From Aquila chrysaetos chrysaetos (lineage: Eukaryota; Chordata; Aves; Accipitriformes; Accipitridae): a stretch of 64,000 nt of DNA. Below, piece by piece: positions 37,252 to 50,477 of this stretch. The stretch is taken from the NCBI RefSeq assembly GCF_900496995.4, contig NC_044030.1, positions 15,746,851-15,810,850 of the forward strand. The letters are read 5' to 3'. The notes under the pieces were generated by a model. It ran no database searches, was not told the origin of the DNA, and was given only the letters and a program-made list of their open reading frames with translations. The translations under genes were made by a program, and so were the position numbers. Position 1 is the first letter of the stretch. Each line of letters starts with the position of its first letter.

Positions 37252-38346
37252 AATTTCTACCTTTTCTTCCATTCTATCCTATCGCTACCATTTTTCCACT
37301 TTTGATACTTTTGATAATAAAAACTCTTTTGACTATACGGCATTTGACCTCGTTTGTGTCTTAATCTCGCTCTTGGGATCATATCGAAACCTTCCCCGAC
37401 ATTGGATCGGGACAACTGGAAATAAAGGCAGTCAAATTATTGCTATTTGATGTGCTAACCAGAAAGAGTAAGATGGAAACAGTTGGCTTTCAGAGAACAA
37501 GTGTATTTTATTTCAGTGTGGAATGATGTGTAATCCTGGTTAAATACAGCTTGAGCTGGGAAGGGAAGATGTAACCCACTTTACTGAGGTGTTCTGGAAT
37601 AAGGTTACATATTAAAAAGGAAAATTTCTTCCCTCCTTTTCCTTAAAAACCTTTCTGCCATAGCTAGCCCAACTTTGGGAATACAAGTGTGTGCTAAATA
37701 AGGCTATTTCTGGCTTACACAATATTTGCACAGAAAAATGAACTGTACCTTTAAAAGACAGAAACTAAAGCAGATAAGTATCAGGCAAATTCTTTCCTTA
37801 AGGCAAAACACCTTTCAGAAGAAGAAATGAAATAAAAAAAGTCACTTCTGCCTGTGCACTATCTTCAGTTATGGCAGTATTCAAGCTCATAGCAAAGTGC
37901 TGCAAATAGTTTTGCTCCCTCTTATCCATTCATTTGGCAGGACAGGGTCAAATTTGTTCTTATATGTGCAGCCTTACCACGATGTACCACAGCTCCGTAG
38001 GTCCCCATCCTGCAGTCCAAACCACACATTTATGCAACCCAGCATAGACCCAGGAATTACAATGAGACTTTGAAAGGCCTGAATCTGCCACTCCGAGAGA
38101 TCATTCAAATAACTGGGACTTTGTTGTCATTCTTCTACAGCTTGTATGAAATTTTCGGCTATCAGTGGGAATGGGAAAACATTTTTCAGGAGATGGAACA
38201 ACCTGATTGCAAACTCACAGGACAAAGCAAACAAGTGACTGAGGAAACTAAGGCTAGTTGTAATACCATCTTTTTTTTTAATTTGGGGGTTTTTTTAATA
38301 GGCCAGATTTGTTTTGTAAATGTTTCAACTGTAAGGAAAGCATATT

Positions 38347-38371
38347 AAAAAAAAAAAAAAAAAAAAAAAAA
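38347..38371 (+). repeat. A25 tract
   Basis: Twenty-five A residues are followed by an AAC-rich stretch. No retroposon body was recognised upstream. Confidence 0.9.
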
Positions 38372-41300
38372 CAACACAAAACAACCTAACAACAACCTGC
38401 AGTTGCACAAAATCTTAAAGATTGTGCAAAGTGTTATCTGACAAATAACTCTGCAGCGCTAAAGAGCAGAACAGCTAGTGTGGACCGGTCACAGAGGCTG
38501 AACTCTGGCAGTTTCCTCCCAGTGTATTTGAATCACTTTAACACAGTTTAGCATGGGACTTTAGGTAGAGTGCATATGTAAACATAGCCTGTCAGTGTGA
38601 CAGCCAAAGATTTTCATGGCTTTCTGCAGCATGCGAGCACTCCAGAAATTAAAGAAAGTTTGGCCATCCCTTAAGAGACCTTGCAGATCTCTGCCTAAAT
38701 GCTGCTCTCAGGAAAGCACTTGCATAGGCATCTCAACTGCATTCTTAAGGTATACCTTAAAAAGGGGAGGAGGGGAGGGGGGTGTGGTTCTTTCTCCTTC
38801 CCTTCATTGTTAATTTGCATTTGCTTACCATGACCACTATTCCCTGTCTCTTGCATTGACTATTTAATATGTTGGACACTTGATGCAAATCTGTTCAAGT
38901 CCAAGGTAGAGCTCCTGGCTCCATCTGCAGCATCTTACACTTGCTAAACCAGCTCTCTGGCATCCACACCACAGATCGTGTGCTTTTGTTCCCCAGTAAA
39001 ATCCCACCATAATTAGTATTTGATAAATCAAATGCCAGCCTTAGCAAAATGTAATAAGCAACTAAATAGCTCATAACGCTGTGGTTGGCAATTATATAGA
39101 ATGAGGAAAAGAAATGGTAAAAACTCTGACATTTAGACCATTTTAAAGGTTGTTTTAAGATCATTCATAATGGAGTTTTCAGCCATCAGGAATGTTAAAT
39201 ATAAAAATATTCACCTTACAGTCTGGTACCCACAGAAGTGAAATACAATTCAAGGCACAAATTTTGACAAAGTATTCTGGATTTCATTTTCCTTAAACAG
39301 TTCCTTCCCACTCAGGGATGTATAATTGGGCAATCACTGTATCTTAACATGACAACCTAATTTTCTTAGAGGTGACTTAGAACATGGAGTGTCCTGGGAT
39401 TTCACTGGGACACTGTGTGATGTTTTCTGTACATAATTATCTCAAACTGCAACTCTGGGAAATTATCCATTCCCAGGGCATTGACAAGGGGCACAAAAGC
39501 AAGGACTCCGTTGCAATCCGACCTGGGCCCTCATAGTCTGAGGGTGGACCGAGCACGTAATGTAACTCAGCACTGGAGGCACATCACCTCACTGTCAGTT
39601 GGCTCAGCAGGCCAAGCGAGTCATTTGGGCACCCACACTTGCCATTTATTTGGTCAGGTCCCCTGCCTGCAGATAATCCATGTATTGCAACATTTCTCCT
39701 GTTCTCTTTAACAGCAATATGCACATTTAAAAGAGCACTTCAGGCGTTTTACTTTGGGCTGCCCCACAGTGTCACAGCATCAGTGCCGCCCCCCACAGCA
39801 ATGTAACGCACACTGTCCACACGCTCACCCCAGGCTTGACCTCCATAAGCTGCTGGCCAGAGAACTACTGCTAAAGCAAGGATCTGGTGGGGAGTGGAGA
39901 AAATACATCTCCAGTAACTTACTTTCTTGATGAGGAATAAGCAAACTGTCACTTAAATTTTCTCTCTTTTGGCTTTTAGAGAGTATTCACCCTGCTCAGT
40001 GAAAATGCCTTCAAGATCAGCAGACACATAGGCTCTGGGACAGCTATTACAGTCACAGTAGCTTTTTTCCCTCTGGCAGATCTGCCTGTGTTCAAGTCAA
40101 ACCTGAGGAGACTCATGGCTGTAGTTTTTCTACTTGGGCTTGCCACACCCTACATGGATCTGTCAGCTAAACCTCTCTGGAGGCTGATTCCTAATCTTTT
40201 TCGGTTAAAATGAGCTGAATTAGCTTGGTGCATTTAAAGAAAAAATATTTGTCCATGCATTCATGACTGTTGGGGCTTGAGTATTTTAGCCATATCCACC
40301 TTAGAAAGCTTAATCTCTTCAGAAAGATTGCTCAGTAGCTCACAGCCAATTATTCATGTGTTTTAGTTACTTCACTGGCTTTTCTTCTAATTCCTTTAGT
40401 CAAATTTCTAGTGTCATTGCTGACTAGCATGTGGTCCAAAATATCTGGGACACTGTCTAGCTCTTCTGCAGATTAGTTTCTTATGACAGCTGTCGCAATG
40501 TTAGTTTCTCATGATAACTGCAGGGAAAATTGAACTGTCACCTCTACCTGTGGGATATCCTGCATAACCTACTGTGAATAGAAGTGAAAATAGCCTCCCA
40601 CCTGCATATAAAACCCATAAATTCCTTTTCAAAAATAGCATTTGACCCAAAATGTACTAGAGCCATTTTCACAAAATGTCAGCTGTCAGGAAGCCATCAG
40701 CTGCAAATCCCAGAGCTAAGCCCATCATGCTCCTGCCCATTTGGAGGAGAGCTGTGAGTCCTTAGCACAGACCTGACCCCATGTCCAACAGCCATTGCAG
40801 CGCTCTTTGCACAGATGCCTTCTGCCTGCAGAAAATGTCCACTCTACCAGAGCTGGAAACCTGAAGCTGTTAAACATCACCACTTACAACAGTAATTAAT
40901 CTCGTAATCACCAGCTCAGCTGGCTGTAATTGTCAATATATTGTTTTATGAGCTTCCATTGGCAGGAAATGAATGATTTCTATCTCCTAAAAATGAAATG
41001 ACTCTCTGGGTACAGTACAGGGATTATTTATATAGAGAAGAATAAATCATAATGAAAGTGGCAGGAGATAAATAAAAAGGCAATTCTGCTGGCTGAGTGT
41101 CTACAGTTGAAATTTCTATTTGAAGCAGGTTTCAAGGATCTTCTATACTGCTTTAGTTATTTAACCCTAGTTCTAACTTTAATGGGTACTGATTTCTGTT
41201 TGATTCAGATATGTTAAGTGCCAGGCCATTTGTGCCATCAGAATGCAACTATACATCTAATTTTGAGAAAACAAAACTAAAATAAATAAATCTGGAAACT

Positions 41301-44300
41301 GCTACAATCTTCCAGCAAAATATAAGGTTAGGAAAAAAACATCTGGTCATTCTGCACCATCAAAGCTGCCCATTAGCTGCACCACTCTGCCAGGGATATA
41401 GGTACAAAGCCAACAGTAAAGCTAAATACCTGTCAAGAAGCATCATTTATCTGCTAGTGAGTGGTATTGTCTTAAAAAAAAAGAAATTACCAAGTGAAGT
41501 GGCATGATGAGACAAGACTCACAATAGCAGAAAAACTAAGATTTGAAGCTGAAACCTCTAATGGAGCTGGATGAGGAGGCATCTTTGGAAGTGCAAAAAC
41601 TTTACTATTTGTTTCGCCTCCTCTTACATCTCACAGATAAAAGCAACAGCAACATTACTTCCCATATAACATAAGCACAAGCAGAGGTGTCTTTTTTAGC
41701 AGATACAGTGGATAGGGAGAACAATATGACTGGGTCCAAACTTGGCATGACAATTTTCCCTTAAGCAACAGAACAGGTATTTGAGTATGTTTTTCTATTG
41801 TCTTTCTTACATGTAAATAGATTTATGCAATATTTTGACAGGAAACCACAAGTATATTTAAGTCCTCTTTTCCCTTAATTCTCTTGCCTACCAAGCTCAT
41901 CCCAAGAACTTCTTAGTGTTACAGTAACACGCCACTTCAATGTTACTTCACTGCAGTTAGGCAGAGTTTTTCTGTGATTTTGAGTCACAATAGCCATTCT
42001 GCAAAGACAGTGACAGTATGTGGAGACTGAATGTCAAAACAACTTCAAGGTTTGTGTCATAAGGGAGCAGCCTCCAGGGAGGAGCTTGCACGAGGTGATA
42101 GACATGCAGATAGACAAAGAAGTACCCATTGTGCATGCAGAACACCTTGGGAAGTCCTTCAGGCTCCATCCCCTGTGCAGGTATACTTGCAGTGTCTCCA
42201 AGAGTCCTCACAGAGCTCACCAGAGGAAAGCAGGCTATAAAGCAAGAATTTAGTCAGCAAAACCTTTGCTGCATGCATTAGAAATCTTTTTTGTTTTGTT
42301 TTGTTAAATGGTGAAACAAGGTTTTACTGCCAGGTTAAAACACTGTCAACAGCAAGGCAGACACAAAAGCCAAAACCAGTTTCCTGCCCCAACTGAAGAC
42401 TGGTTTTCCTGCGGGCCTGTCTCTGTGCAGAAGTTAAAACTCATGTCCAGAAATACACACTTCTAACTTACCACCTTATCTCAAGGAACAGCCATATGAT
42501 CTGGAGGTGAAAAAGCAGTCTGCACAGTGCATACTGCATAGCTGTTCAGAGAGATATGTTTTGGTTTGATGACTGGTACAGTCTGCTTGCTCTCCTCTGT
42601 TTTTAAAATTAAAGCATCATTTTAAAATATATAGCATGAATTCATCCTCCTGTGCCCTCAGTTCCTCCTTATAGCTTTTCCCTCTTTTAAATTTAATAAA
42701 TTTTCCCCTTTTTTTGCCTTCACAGCCAAGAACTGAAACAATTCATTTCACAGCAATCCCTTCTCACTGCTTTTCTAATACCCATGCGCAATAAAACCTC
42801 ATCCATCATTGTTTTCAGAGAGTCAGCTTTTTAATCAGATCTGTATGTATATTGGTTTGAGCATGTGGCAGTTTAATTACCCTCTTGAATATGTGAAACA
42901 CATCTTTGTCATATCTACTTATATCTGAAGAGAGCCATCCTATAACACTAATTAAAGAGGGATGATGACAATTTTTCCGTACTCAAATTATGTCCCATCT
43001 GTCTAATCATCCTCATGTTCACTCTCTGGATTAATTAAGGGTAGGGAAAGGTTGTTTCCCTGGAGTTTTGCCTAATGCAGGATGAAAAGTCTGTTTTAAT
43101 GAAGAAACATACAAAATTCCTTTCTTCTCGTCCCAGAGTAAAGCACATAGCAAAGTAGAACAGAATCCTTCGTTTTGCTGCTGTCTAATCAACTAGTCAT
43201 GGATTGCATGGCATCAGGAGTCGTGTTTATGCAACTGTTTACTGAAGCTAGCAGCTGGTCTGAAGAGAGGCACAGCACTGTCAGCAAGTCACAGCTAGAC
43301 GCTGTGCCCTGATATCTGGATCCAGAGTTAAAACCAATTTTGTGTTAATAATACGATTAAAGGACAGAGTAACATAGTACCAAATGGGTACCATGTGAAA
43401 GCACACTTTTTCAGCATTGTCTTTTATCAGCCTGAGAGTATTTTGCCCATAGACATTTTCTTCAGGTATTTGAGACATCTAGGTAAAATAAAAGCCTTCT
43501 AGTGTTGCCTAGTCAGAAAAGTTTTAAAGAATTTATTCTTATTAATGAGACTGGGTTTTTTACTACCTAAACCTAGCTGCATAGTCCCTGTTCATTTTGA
43601 AGCTATTGTACATCCAAGCAGTCCTCCTAGATGCCTAAACCATTAATTTTCATCTAAATAGCAACCACAAAAGCTTTTAATACAGGGAAGGATAGAAAGC
43701 CCTGAGGAGTCAGAACTGTGTGCCACCAGCAAGGAAGGGGCATTACTTGTACCAGAGGCTGTCATACCCACACACAATTCACAGAGAACACACGCCAGCT
43801 GCTGTCACATGCCAAAAAGTGAAAAATTAGGCAGGAGAAGCAGTGTCAGCAAGGCCTGGACTTCCCTGGCCCTCATTACACAGCAGAGCATGAGAATCGT
43901 TTTGACCCACTCCCACCTTAAAAGCTTTTCCACTGCTGCTGGAGTGGTTCTCTGGGCTTTTTCTCCTCCCATTTTCTTTTTCTTTTCATCCCTTTGCTGC
44001 GACTGATAAAGGAGTCCTTCACTCAGAAGAATGTGCTACCACTGAAGACTTTATTAACTCAGAGGGGGGTGGTGCTTTTATTACCCTGGTTTTCCCCTGT
44101 ATATACAAGGCAGTGCAAATATGCTGTATGAAATTAATTTATAGAAATGACTGCATAGTATTAATTTAGGGTCATCAATCGCTGAGTCTATTCTGATCCT
44201 CTGGTTAGGCCAGGACATAATAATGGCTATAAATTTGCATGAAAACGAGGCAGCTAACAATTGAAACTGTTAAAATATATTTCTTTAATAACCATCATAT

Positions 44301-47300
44301 TTCATTGTCATTGTTCACATACACTGCATAAACCTAGTTTTCTTTTCAGTATTTCTTCCTGCCTAGTGTACTTTGTTCTATTTTTTTATTTCTCTGGACT
44401 AATACAAAGCTAAACAAGGTGCTTACAAAGTCTTTACACTTTAATTTACACATTACCTTCCATATGTTGATGCATTTTCCAAACTACAAGATAAGAAAAA
44501 TACAGCTTGCCATATATAAAAGATTTACATTTTTTTTTTTCTTATGGGAATGTTGAAGCTCATAATTTTAAAGCCTTAAAATAAAATTTTCTAGGGAAGA
44601 TAATAAACTCAGACCATGCTAAATCAGAGAGGCAGCCTGTGGCTACATATTTCAGCAGTTGCTACAGCAGTGGGTTAAAGAAAGCATTCTACATTCTCAA
44701 AATTTCTTTTTGGTGACGTTTTTTAACCTTGAGTTAACAGCACTACAAGACCATAATTACCAAGGCACAGAGATAAAAATATTTCTCCCGTTTTCCTTTT
44801 TTTTTTTTTTTTACTTTGCGTATTTGACACTGTTGTAGTCTATTACATTTCATACTTGTCTCACTATTTTCTCCTCAGTTAGAGCCCAACAGTCACTGGC
44901 TCTCCCATAACCCTATTTAATTTCCTGTTTTGTCTTTGCATAGTGTCTCCATCTCTAACAAACACTTGGACTGGTTTTCATCTGGATCAAACCACCCTGG
45001 AAAGAAAATGAACTCTTCTTTAAGTGAAGTGACAGAGGCTCTCACACAGACATGCCAGCTTACTCCTGCATCAAAATCCTGGGGGGCAGGGGGGAAATCA
45101 GTTTCTTAGTTCTGTAAGTATCAGTGAGTAGACTCCAAGTACTTCAAATAACTCTTCCAGACATGCTTAAATCTGCTACCTTTTCTATATGCATAATGTT
45201 TTGTGCCATTTGCACAGTACCTCTTACCTACAGTTTGAAGTGCTGTTTTCTCCCACACAGCTCTGCAAAGAATCAGCATCTCACATTTGATTTTTTTTAG
45301 GCTTAAGTTTCAAAATTAGATTCATTAGAAAACTCTGTAGACTCCTAAGGATTTTGCACCTGGTTCACCAAGTAAGAACACATTCTTTAAGACATTAAAA
45401 AGTTCTGGCAACAAGGATACCTGAATTTCAGTAAGAAATTGATATTTGAGTCCTCAGGGAAATATTCTCTCACTAAGTACTGTGAGGCAATAAGCTGATT
45501 TAATAATGGATCCTATTTCTAATATTTTTCATTACCTCCAACCCAATTCCACAACATGAATGGTTGAGTAGCAGGAGGGGAAATTTAAAGAGATACAAAG
45601 AAAAAAACTTTTTTTTTTTTAATCCAGTATAATCATGAGAAAACAGGCCAGCAGAGTAGTATGCAATTTCAACCTGTGTGTGTAGACAACAGGATCATAT
45701 TTTTTTATTCTCCCTTTCCCACTCCAAAAAAGTCTCAATATAATGATCAAATGTGATGGTTTCATCCCATCCGTTTGCAAAATAGAAAATCCAGTCATGT
45801 AGAAAGGTTATGACAGTATTTTATTTTCAAATGTGTTAGTAAGTTTCCTATAAGCTTGCAATTTTAGTGCCCATTTCTTCCCCTTCCCTCCCCACCCCTT
45901 CCCTCCACCCCCCGCCAAGCTCGTTAGTTGTTGGTCCTTTTCTCCCCGTGTTTGACACCTTACAACTGATGTTTACAAATAATGTTTACAAGACTTTACA
46001 TATAAGAACAAATAATAGCTGGAAAGTTAAAGTGAAATCTCATCTTTCACTTCGAAAGAAATAGCAGCATTGTACCAACAGCCAATAGTGGAAAAGAAAT
46101 ATGAAAAAGAGTGCCTTCACTTGCACTATGTTTTAACTAGTCCATCATTATAAGCATTTCCATGAATTTAATAATAGCACCAATATCCAATATTCTGAAC
46201 TTAATGTAATAAATGAAGGGTGATCACATTACCCAGTTTTAAAAATTGCTTTACATAATGTAATCACTTACTTGCTCTAATTTAATTTCACTTTACATCA
46301 TTTAATAAATGAATGCTGATCATTTGACATAATTGAATAAGTAGTTCAGCTCATTCTCTGTACTTCTTAGATCACCAAATAGGCTGCTTTTTTGTCATCT
46401 TCCAGTCCAATATCGTGAGATTTAAGAGTTGGGTTTCATTTCTCCTCTCAGCTTCTTTATTACCCATTGTAATCCCAGTCTGTAGGAAAGAACCTAGCCC
46501 CACCCTGCAAGCTGAATTTTTCAAAATAATTACTTAAAGCTAGGGATCTAAAACCCAGAAATTCTAGACACTCTTCAGTTTTCTGTGAAGTCAGTGAGTC
46601 CATACGACACAATGACTTTCCCTATCTTCTCTCCAAAGTGGGTAGGGAAATGCTCAGACATGTCCTTTGAGCACAGAAAGGCAGAAAACTGCACCTCCTT
46701 CCACTTCCTGCACGCTTGCCAAAATCAATGTGACCATGCTACTACAGTTCCTCTGGAAATATACCACAGCCCTCAGACCACCTTGAGCCTAACAAACATT
46801 GAAAGCCTCTCTGCAGCACAACAGAGCCCTGGGCTTTTTTGTAGGCAGGTAGGCTCTCAGGATTTATGAATATACCTGGAATTCAGTGCAGGACTCCTAC
46901 AAATGAGGTCCCAAAGGCCACCACGCCCATACCACCACGCTTTTTAGTGACTGGCTCTTGATCACACAGGATGCTGTGAGGACGGAGGGATGAAGCTGTC
47001 CCAGACTATCAGCCTAACGACATTACTCTGTTGTAAATTAAATATGTTATATGTGGGTGCATGTTAGCAAGAAAATCTTGTTTTTCTCCGTACTGCAGGC
47101 TGTGTGAAGACTTGAGGCCAGGTCTTACCTAGTATAAACTGCTTCGGGTCTTCCAGTACCAGAGAAGGTGAAGGTCTTCTCTACCTGGAGGTGCTGTGTG
47201 CAGAAACTCCTTCTTAGCTGTCCTAAAACAGCTTTCCATGGGGATGCGCTTAGTCCAAAGGAGCTGTATGGCAATATCTTCCAAACCAGAAATGTTTGAG

Positions 47301-47592
47301 AAGAGCTGCTGCTTTTCCCAGCATCCCCTCCCGATGTACATAAATCTTAAACTCACTCCCACTAGGCAGAAATTAGTTATGGTGTGCCTGTGGATCTAGT
47401 AAATAGTAATTTCATACTCCTCCAATTGAAGTATAAGCCCCTGGTACCTGTTAATATGCCTGAAATGGCTTTTTAAAGACAACAACAGAGGAAAAAGCCC
47501 GGAGGGTTGGCTTAAATATTGCATTGTTTAAATGGTTGAGCGAGTTCCTCACTTTTTGAAAGGGATTTTCTCAGACTGTGATTACTTTTCTC

Positions 47593-47609
47593 TTTTTTTT
47601 TTTTTTTTT
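47593..47609 (+). repeat. T17 tract
   Basis: Seventeen consecutive T residues. A similar run of about 16 T residues lies at 44797-44812. Confidence 0.88.
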
Positions 47610-48902
47610 AACCTATAATCCAACAAAGCTTCAAAACTTTTTTCATTAATTTAGATACAAACATCATACCTTTACTCACAAAGCTGAATTCTGGTGAATT
47701 TTCTTAGGAAGTAACACATAAATCATGGTGAGAAATTAACAGTTTGAGGTCTAATAAAAAGAAGCATACTGACTGCATCTGTTGAATTTTCAGAAGAGAT
47801 GTTAGTTGACATGACTTAAAGGATGAAGAGACACAAGAGGGGTTTCCTATATGCAAATTTCTTGGACATTTCCAATGGTTTACAGCCACCATTCAAAGCT
47901 TCATTAATTAGAAAGGAGTTTTTTGGAAAGAAATTGTAACTCACATGCCATGACTAGTTTCAGCTTTTTGATCCAATCCAAGTCTCTACAGGGCACAAAA
48001 GCACTCAGAAATATATTTCTTACAATTAATCACCTATAGCTACAAGCTGAATAGTGATCTTTTGACTTACTGTTATAGAAGGCTCTATAATATCCATTTT
48101 CAGTCTCCATGTAAATATGCAACCTATACACATAAATTACATACTTTATATTCAAACATTCTCTCTCTGAAACACACATAGGTGGTTTTCAAAGGTATTC
48201 TCTCTAGGAATACATATAGAAGAGAGCCAAAATTGAAAGGAATACATGAGTGGGCTGATTTAAGGATTTATTATTGCTCCTAGGTTCTCTCCAGAGCTAC
48301 AGCCTCCTGCTTCCATCTTTCATGCCTTAAGCACAAGATTAATCTTTCTTTCTCAAATGAGCAGTATAATTTTTCAAAAAAACCTACTGTTCACTTAGCT
48401 TTAGCAACAATATGGATGTACCTTGTGTTGACTTGTTCAGTTTGTGCAACCTTCTCTTCCAGTATCCCCACATGGATTTAACTATGGGTTCATACAAAAT
48501 CTGTGCCAGTTAAGTACAGCCATCTGCCTCCAGTTTTAAGGTGTGAAACTAAATGTGTGCTCCTGGATAGCTTTACTTCTGTGTCCTTTCCTGACAAAAT
48601 CAAGTTATTCACATGCACAGCTGCTTTTAGAGCTGATCCCCTTAGGTATTAAGTCAGTACATGAAATATTTATCTTTCCCTCTACTGGAGAAGATGGATG
48701 ACATCACTCTTCTTTACAAAACAAACTTTCATGGTATATCAGAGCAACATCAAGGCAATTAAACTCACTGTAGCAACTATCTGAATTCTTCAGTAAAACT
48801 ACATCTAGATATGGAAAACCAGGTTATGTTCCCACAGTGATTTGCAGTATATAGCAGGCAATAACAGAATGCTTATCTTCTTGAAGATGCAGTTATTTTC
48901 TT

Positions 48903-48927
48903 AAAAAAAAAAAAAAAAAAAAAAAAA
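48903..48927 (+). repeat. A25 tract
   Basis: Twenty-five consecutive A residues. No flanking duplication or element body was seen. Confidence 0.9.
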
Positions 48928-49539
48928 GTAAAAGGGAGCCCTCAGGATAAAAACTGATTTCTGACACCTAAAAATATTAACAACAGATGACAGGAAATCT
49001 TTCATCTTCAATGCTTCAGACCAACTAAATGTCAACTTGGCAACTCTCTGGCTCTCAGAAATGCGCTCAGAAAATATTTCATTGCTTTGAAAGAGCCATT
49101 TGGCTCAAGAGACAATCACACGCAATGGGATTTCTTCCCATGTTTGAAGTAACAGATGCCAGATACTGGCAAAGGCCTTACTGTTGGTGTTGCTCTAAAG
49201 AAAATACCTGTTTAGCAAGAAAAAAAGGCTTAGCTGCTCCACATAATCTTTTCTAGCTGGTGGATGTCACCCAACTCAATTTCTAAGAAAAAACACACAG
49301 CATAACAATACAACCTCCTGCCATAATTTCAATTAAAGAGTAACTTTAAGTAATTTAATGGTTTCTATGGGACATAGGCAGGAACTGAGTCTTCAACCAC
49401 CTTCTAGCATACCCCAGATCTTTCTACTTTGTTTTTGTGATACAGAGTTTAAACTGGAAAAAAAATAGACTTGATGAAGGACAACTCATAATTCCAGAAT
49501 CTGGATTATGTTCTGCTCAGAGTTAAAACAAGCCATCAT

Positions 49540-49713
49540 TCACAATAAGGGGGGAAAAAAGGGAGGGGAAAGCGGAGGGGAAAGCAGACGGGAAAGCGGA
49601 GGGGAAAGCAAGAATCTTTCTAGGAAAAAAGAAGACAGAAAGGAGGAAAGAGAGAAAAAGACAGATAGAAACACAAACAGTCACACAGAAAAAGAAAGAA
49701 ACAGTATAATTTC
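49540..49713 (+). repeat. Purine-rich tract with a 12-bp minisatellite
   Basis: The plus strand is almost entirely A and G here. Four 12-bp units, GGAGGGGAAAGC with one variant copy (AGACGGGAAAGC), occupy 49562-49609. After a short break an A/G-rich stretch continues to about 49713. Composition alone keeps a frame open at 49508-49885 that would encode a lysine/glutamate-rich repeat, and I do not treat it as a gene. Confidence 0.88.
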
Positions 49714-50458
49714 AACATGTTCACCATCTGGAAATGTGAAGGAGTCAGAAAGCAGCAATCAATTTCAAAATGGCGTTGTCGTAAAGTTGCAGCAAGTGCT
49801 CTCTGCCAAGTTTGGTGGTTCAGTCCAAGAGAGGTGTGCCAGAAACAGGTTGTTAAAGGGCTGCAATGATGACTTTTGCCTTTGAGCATTAGTTTTGCCT
49901 TTCTGACTGTTATCATCCAAGAAGATGTGAAATCACCAGTTCACATATGGAATATATGGGTTTCAGTGTACTTTGCAAAAGAGTAATCACAGAATATATT
50001 TCTAGCTTTGCACTGGACATCAGTTTCTCCCCTTCAAACCCAAAACACCACAATTTTCAGAAATGTTGACTGCAAGTCATCTGCTGCCTGGCTACAGAAC
50101 TTTTCATTTTTACAGATTATGAAAAACACCTGGAGATCCTTTCAGAATGAAGCATGCAATGTATAGATTGCAATAGTACCCAAGGATTTATGTGTCTTAT
50201 AACATAGAAATACATTGCAGTTACTTAAAAATAACAACATTTTTATTTCAAAAGAAGTTACTCCTGTCCAGAAGTAACTGTTCAGAATCAAACTACCCAA
50301 GTCAACACAAGAAGAAAGGGGTAATAAATCTATGGTTTTGTCTAGTGACTGTCTACTAACAACCATTTATATCTGTAGTAAGTCTGTCTCACGCATCCTC
50401 ACACTCCCCCCTTTGTTTTTACCAGGTTTAAGATCTGATCTTCCAGAGTCTAGTATGC

Positions 50459-50477
50459 GGGGGGGGGGGGGGGGGGG
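50459..50477 (+). repeat. G19 homopolymer
   Basis: Nineteen consecutive G residues, followed by TGGGG. The exact length may be affected by sequencing error. Confidence 0.85.

Larger units (their letters stand above)
36694..37414 (+). mobile_element. Solo LTR of a second family with internal tandem repeats
   Basis: It starts TGTAAGAG at 36694 and ends in CGGGACA at 37414 (721 bp). It is flanked by perfect 5-bp duplications, ACTGG (36689-36693 and 37415-37419). TATAAA at 36983-36988 and an AATAAA within 37314-37322 give plus orientation, and the R/U5 region between them holds a tandem array at 37049-37251. It is richer in CpG than its flanks and shares no obvious sequence with the LTRs at 20-34 kb. 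The 5-bp duplication suits ERVL-type elements, which is inferred. No retroviral gene adjoins it. Confidence 0.85.

Noticed and set aside
49508..49885. 125-codon frame with a GGES/KK repeat-like start
   Set aside because: The frame is kept open by the purine-rich minisatellite. The apparent repeat protein only reflects the DNA repeat.
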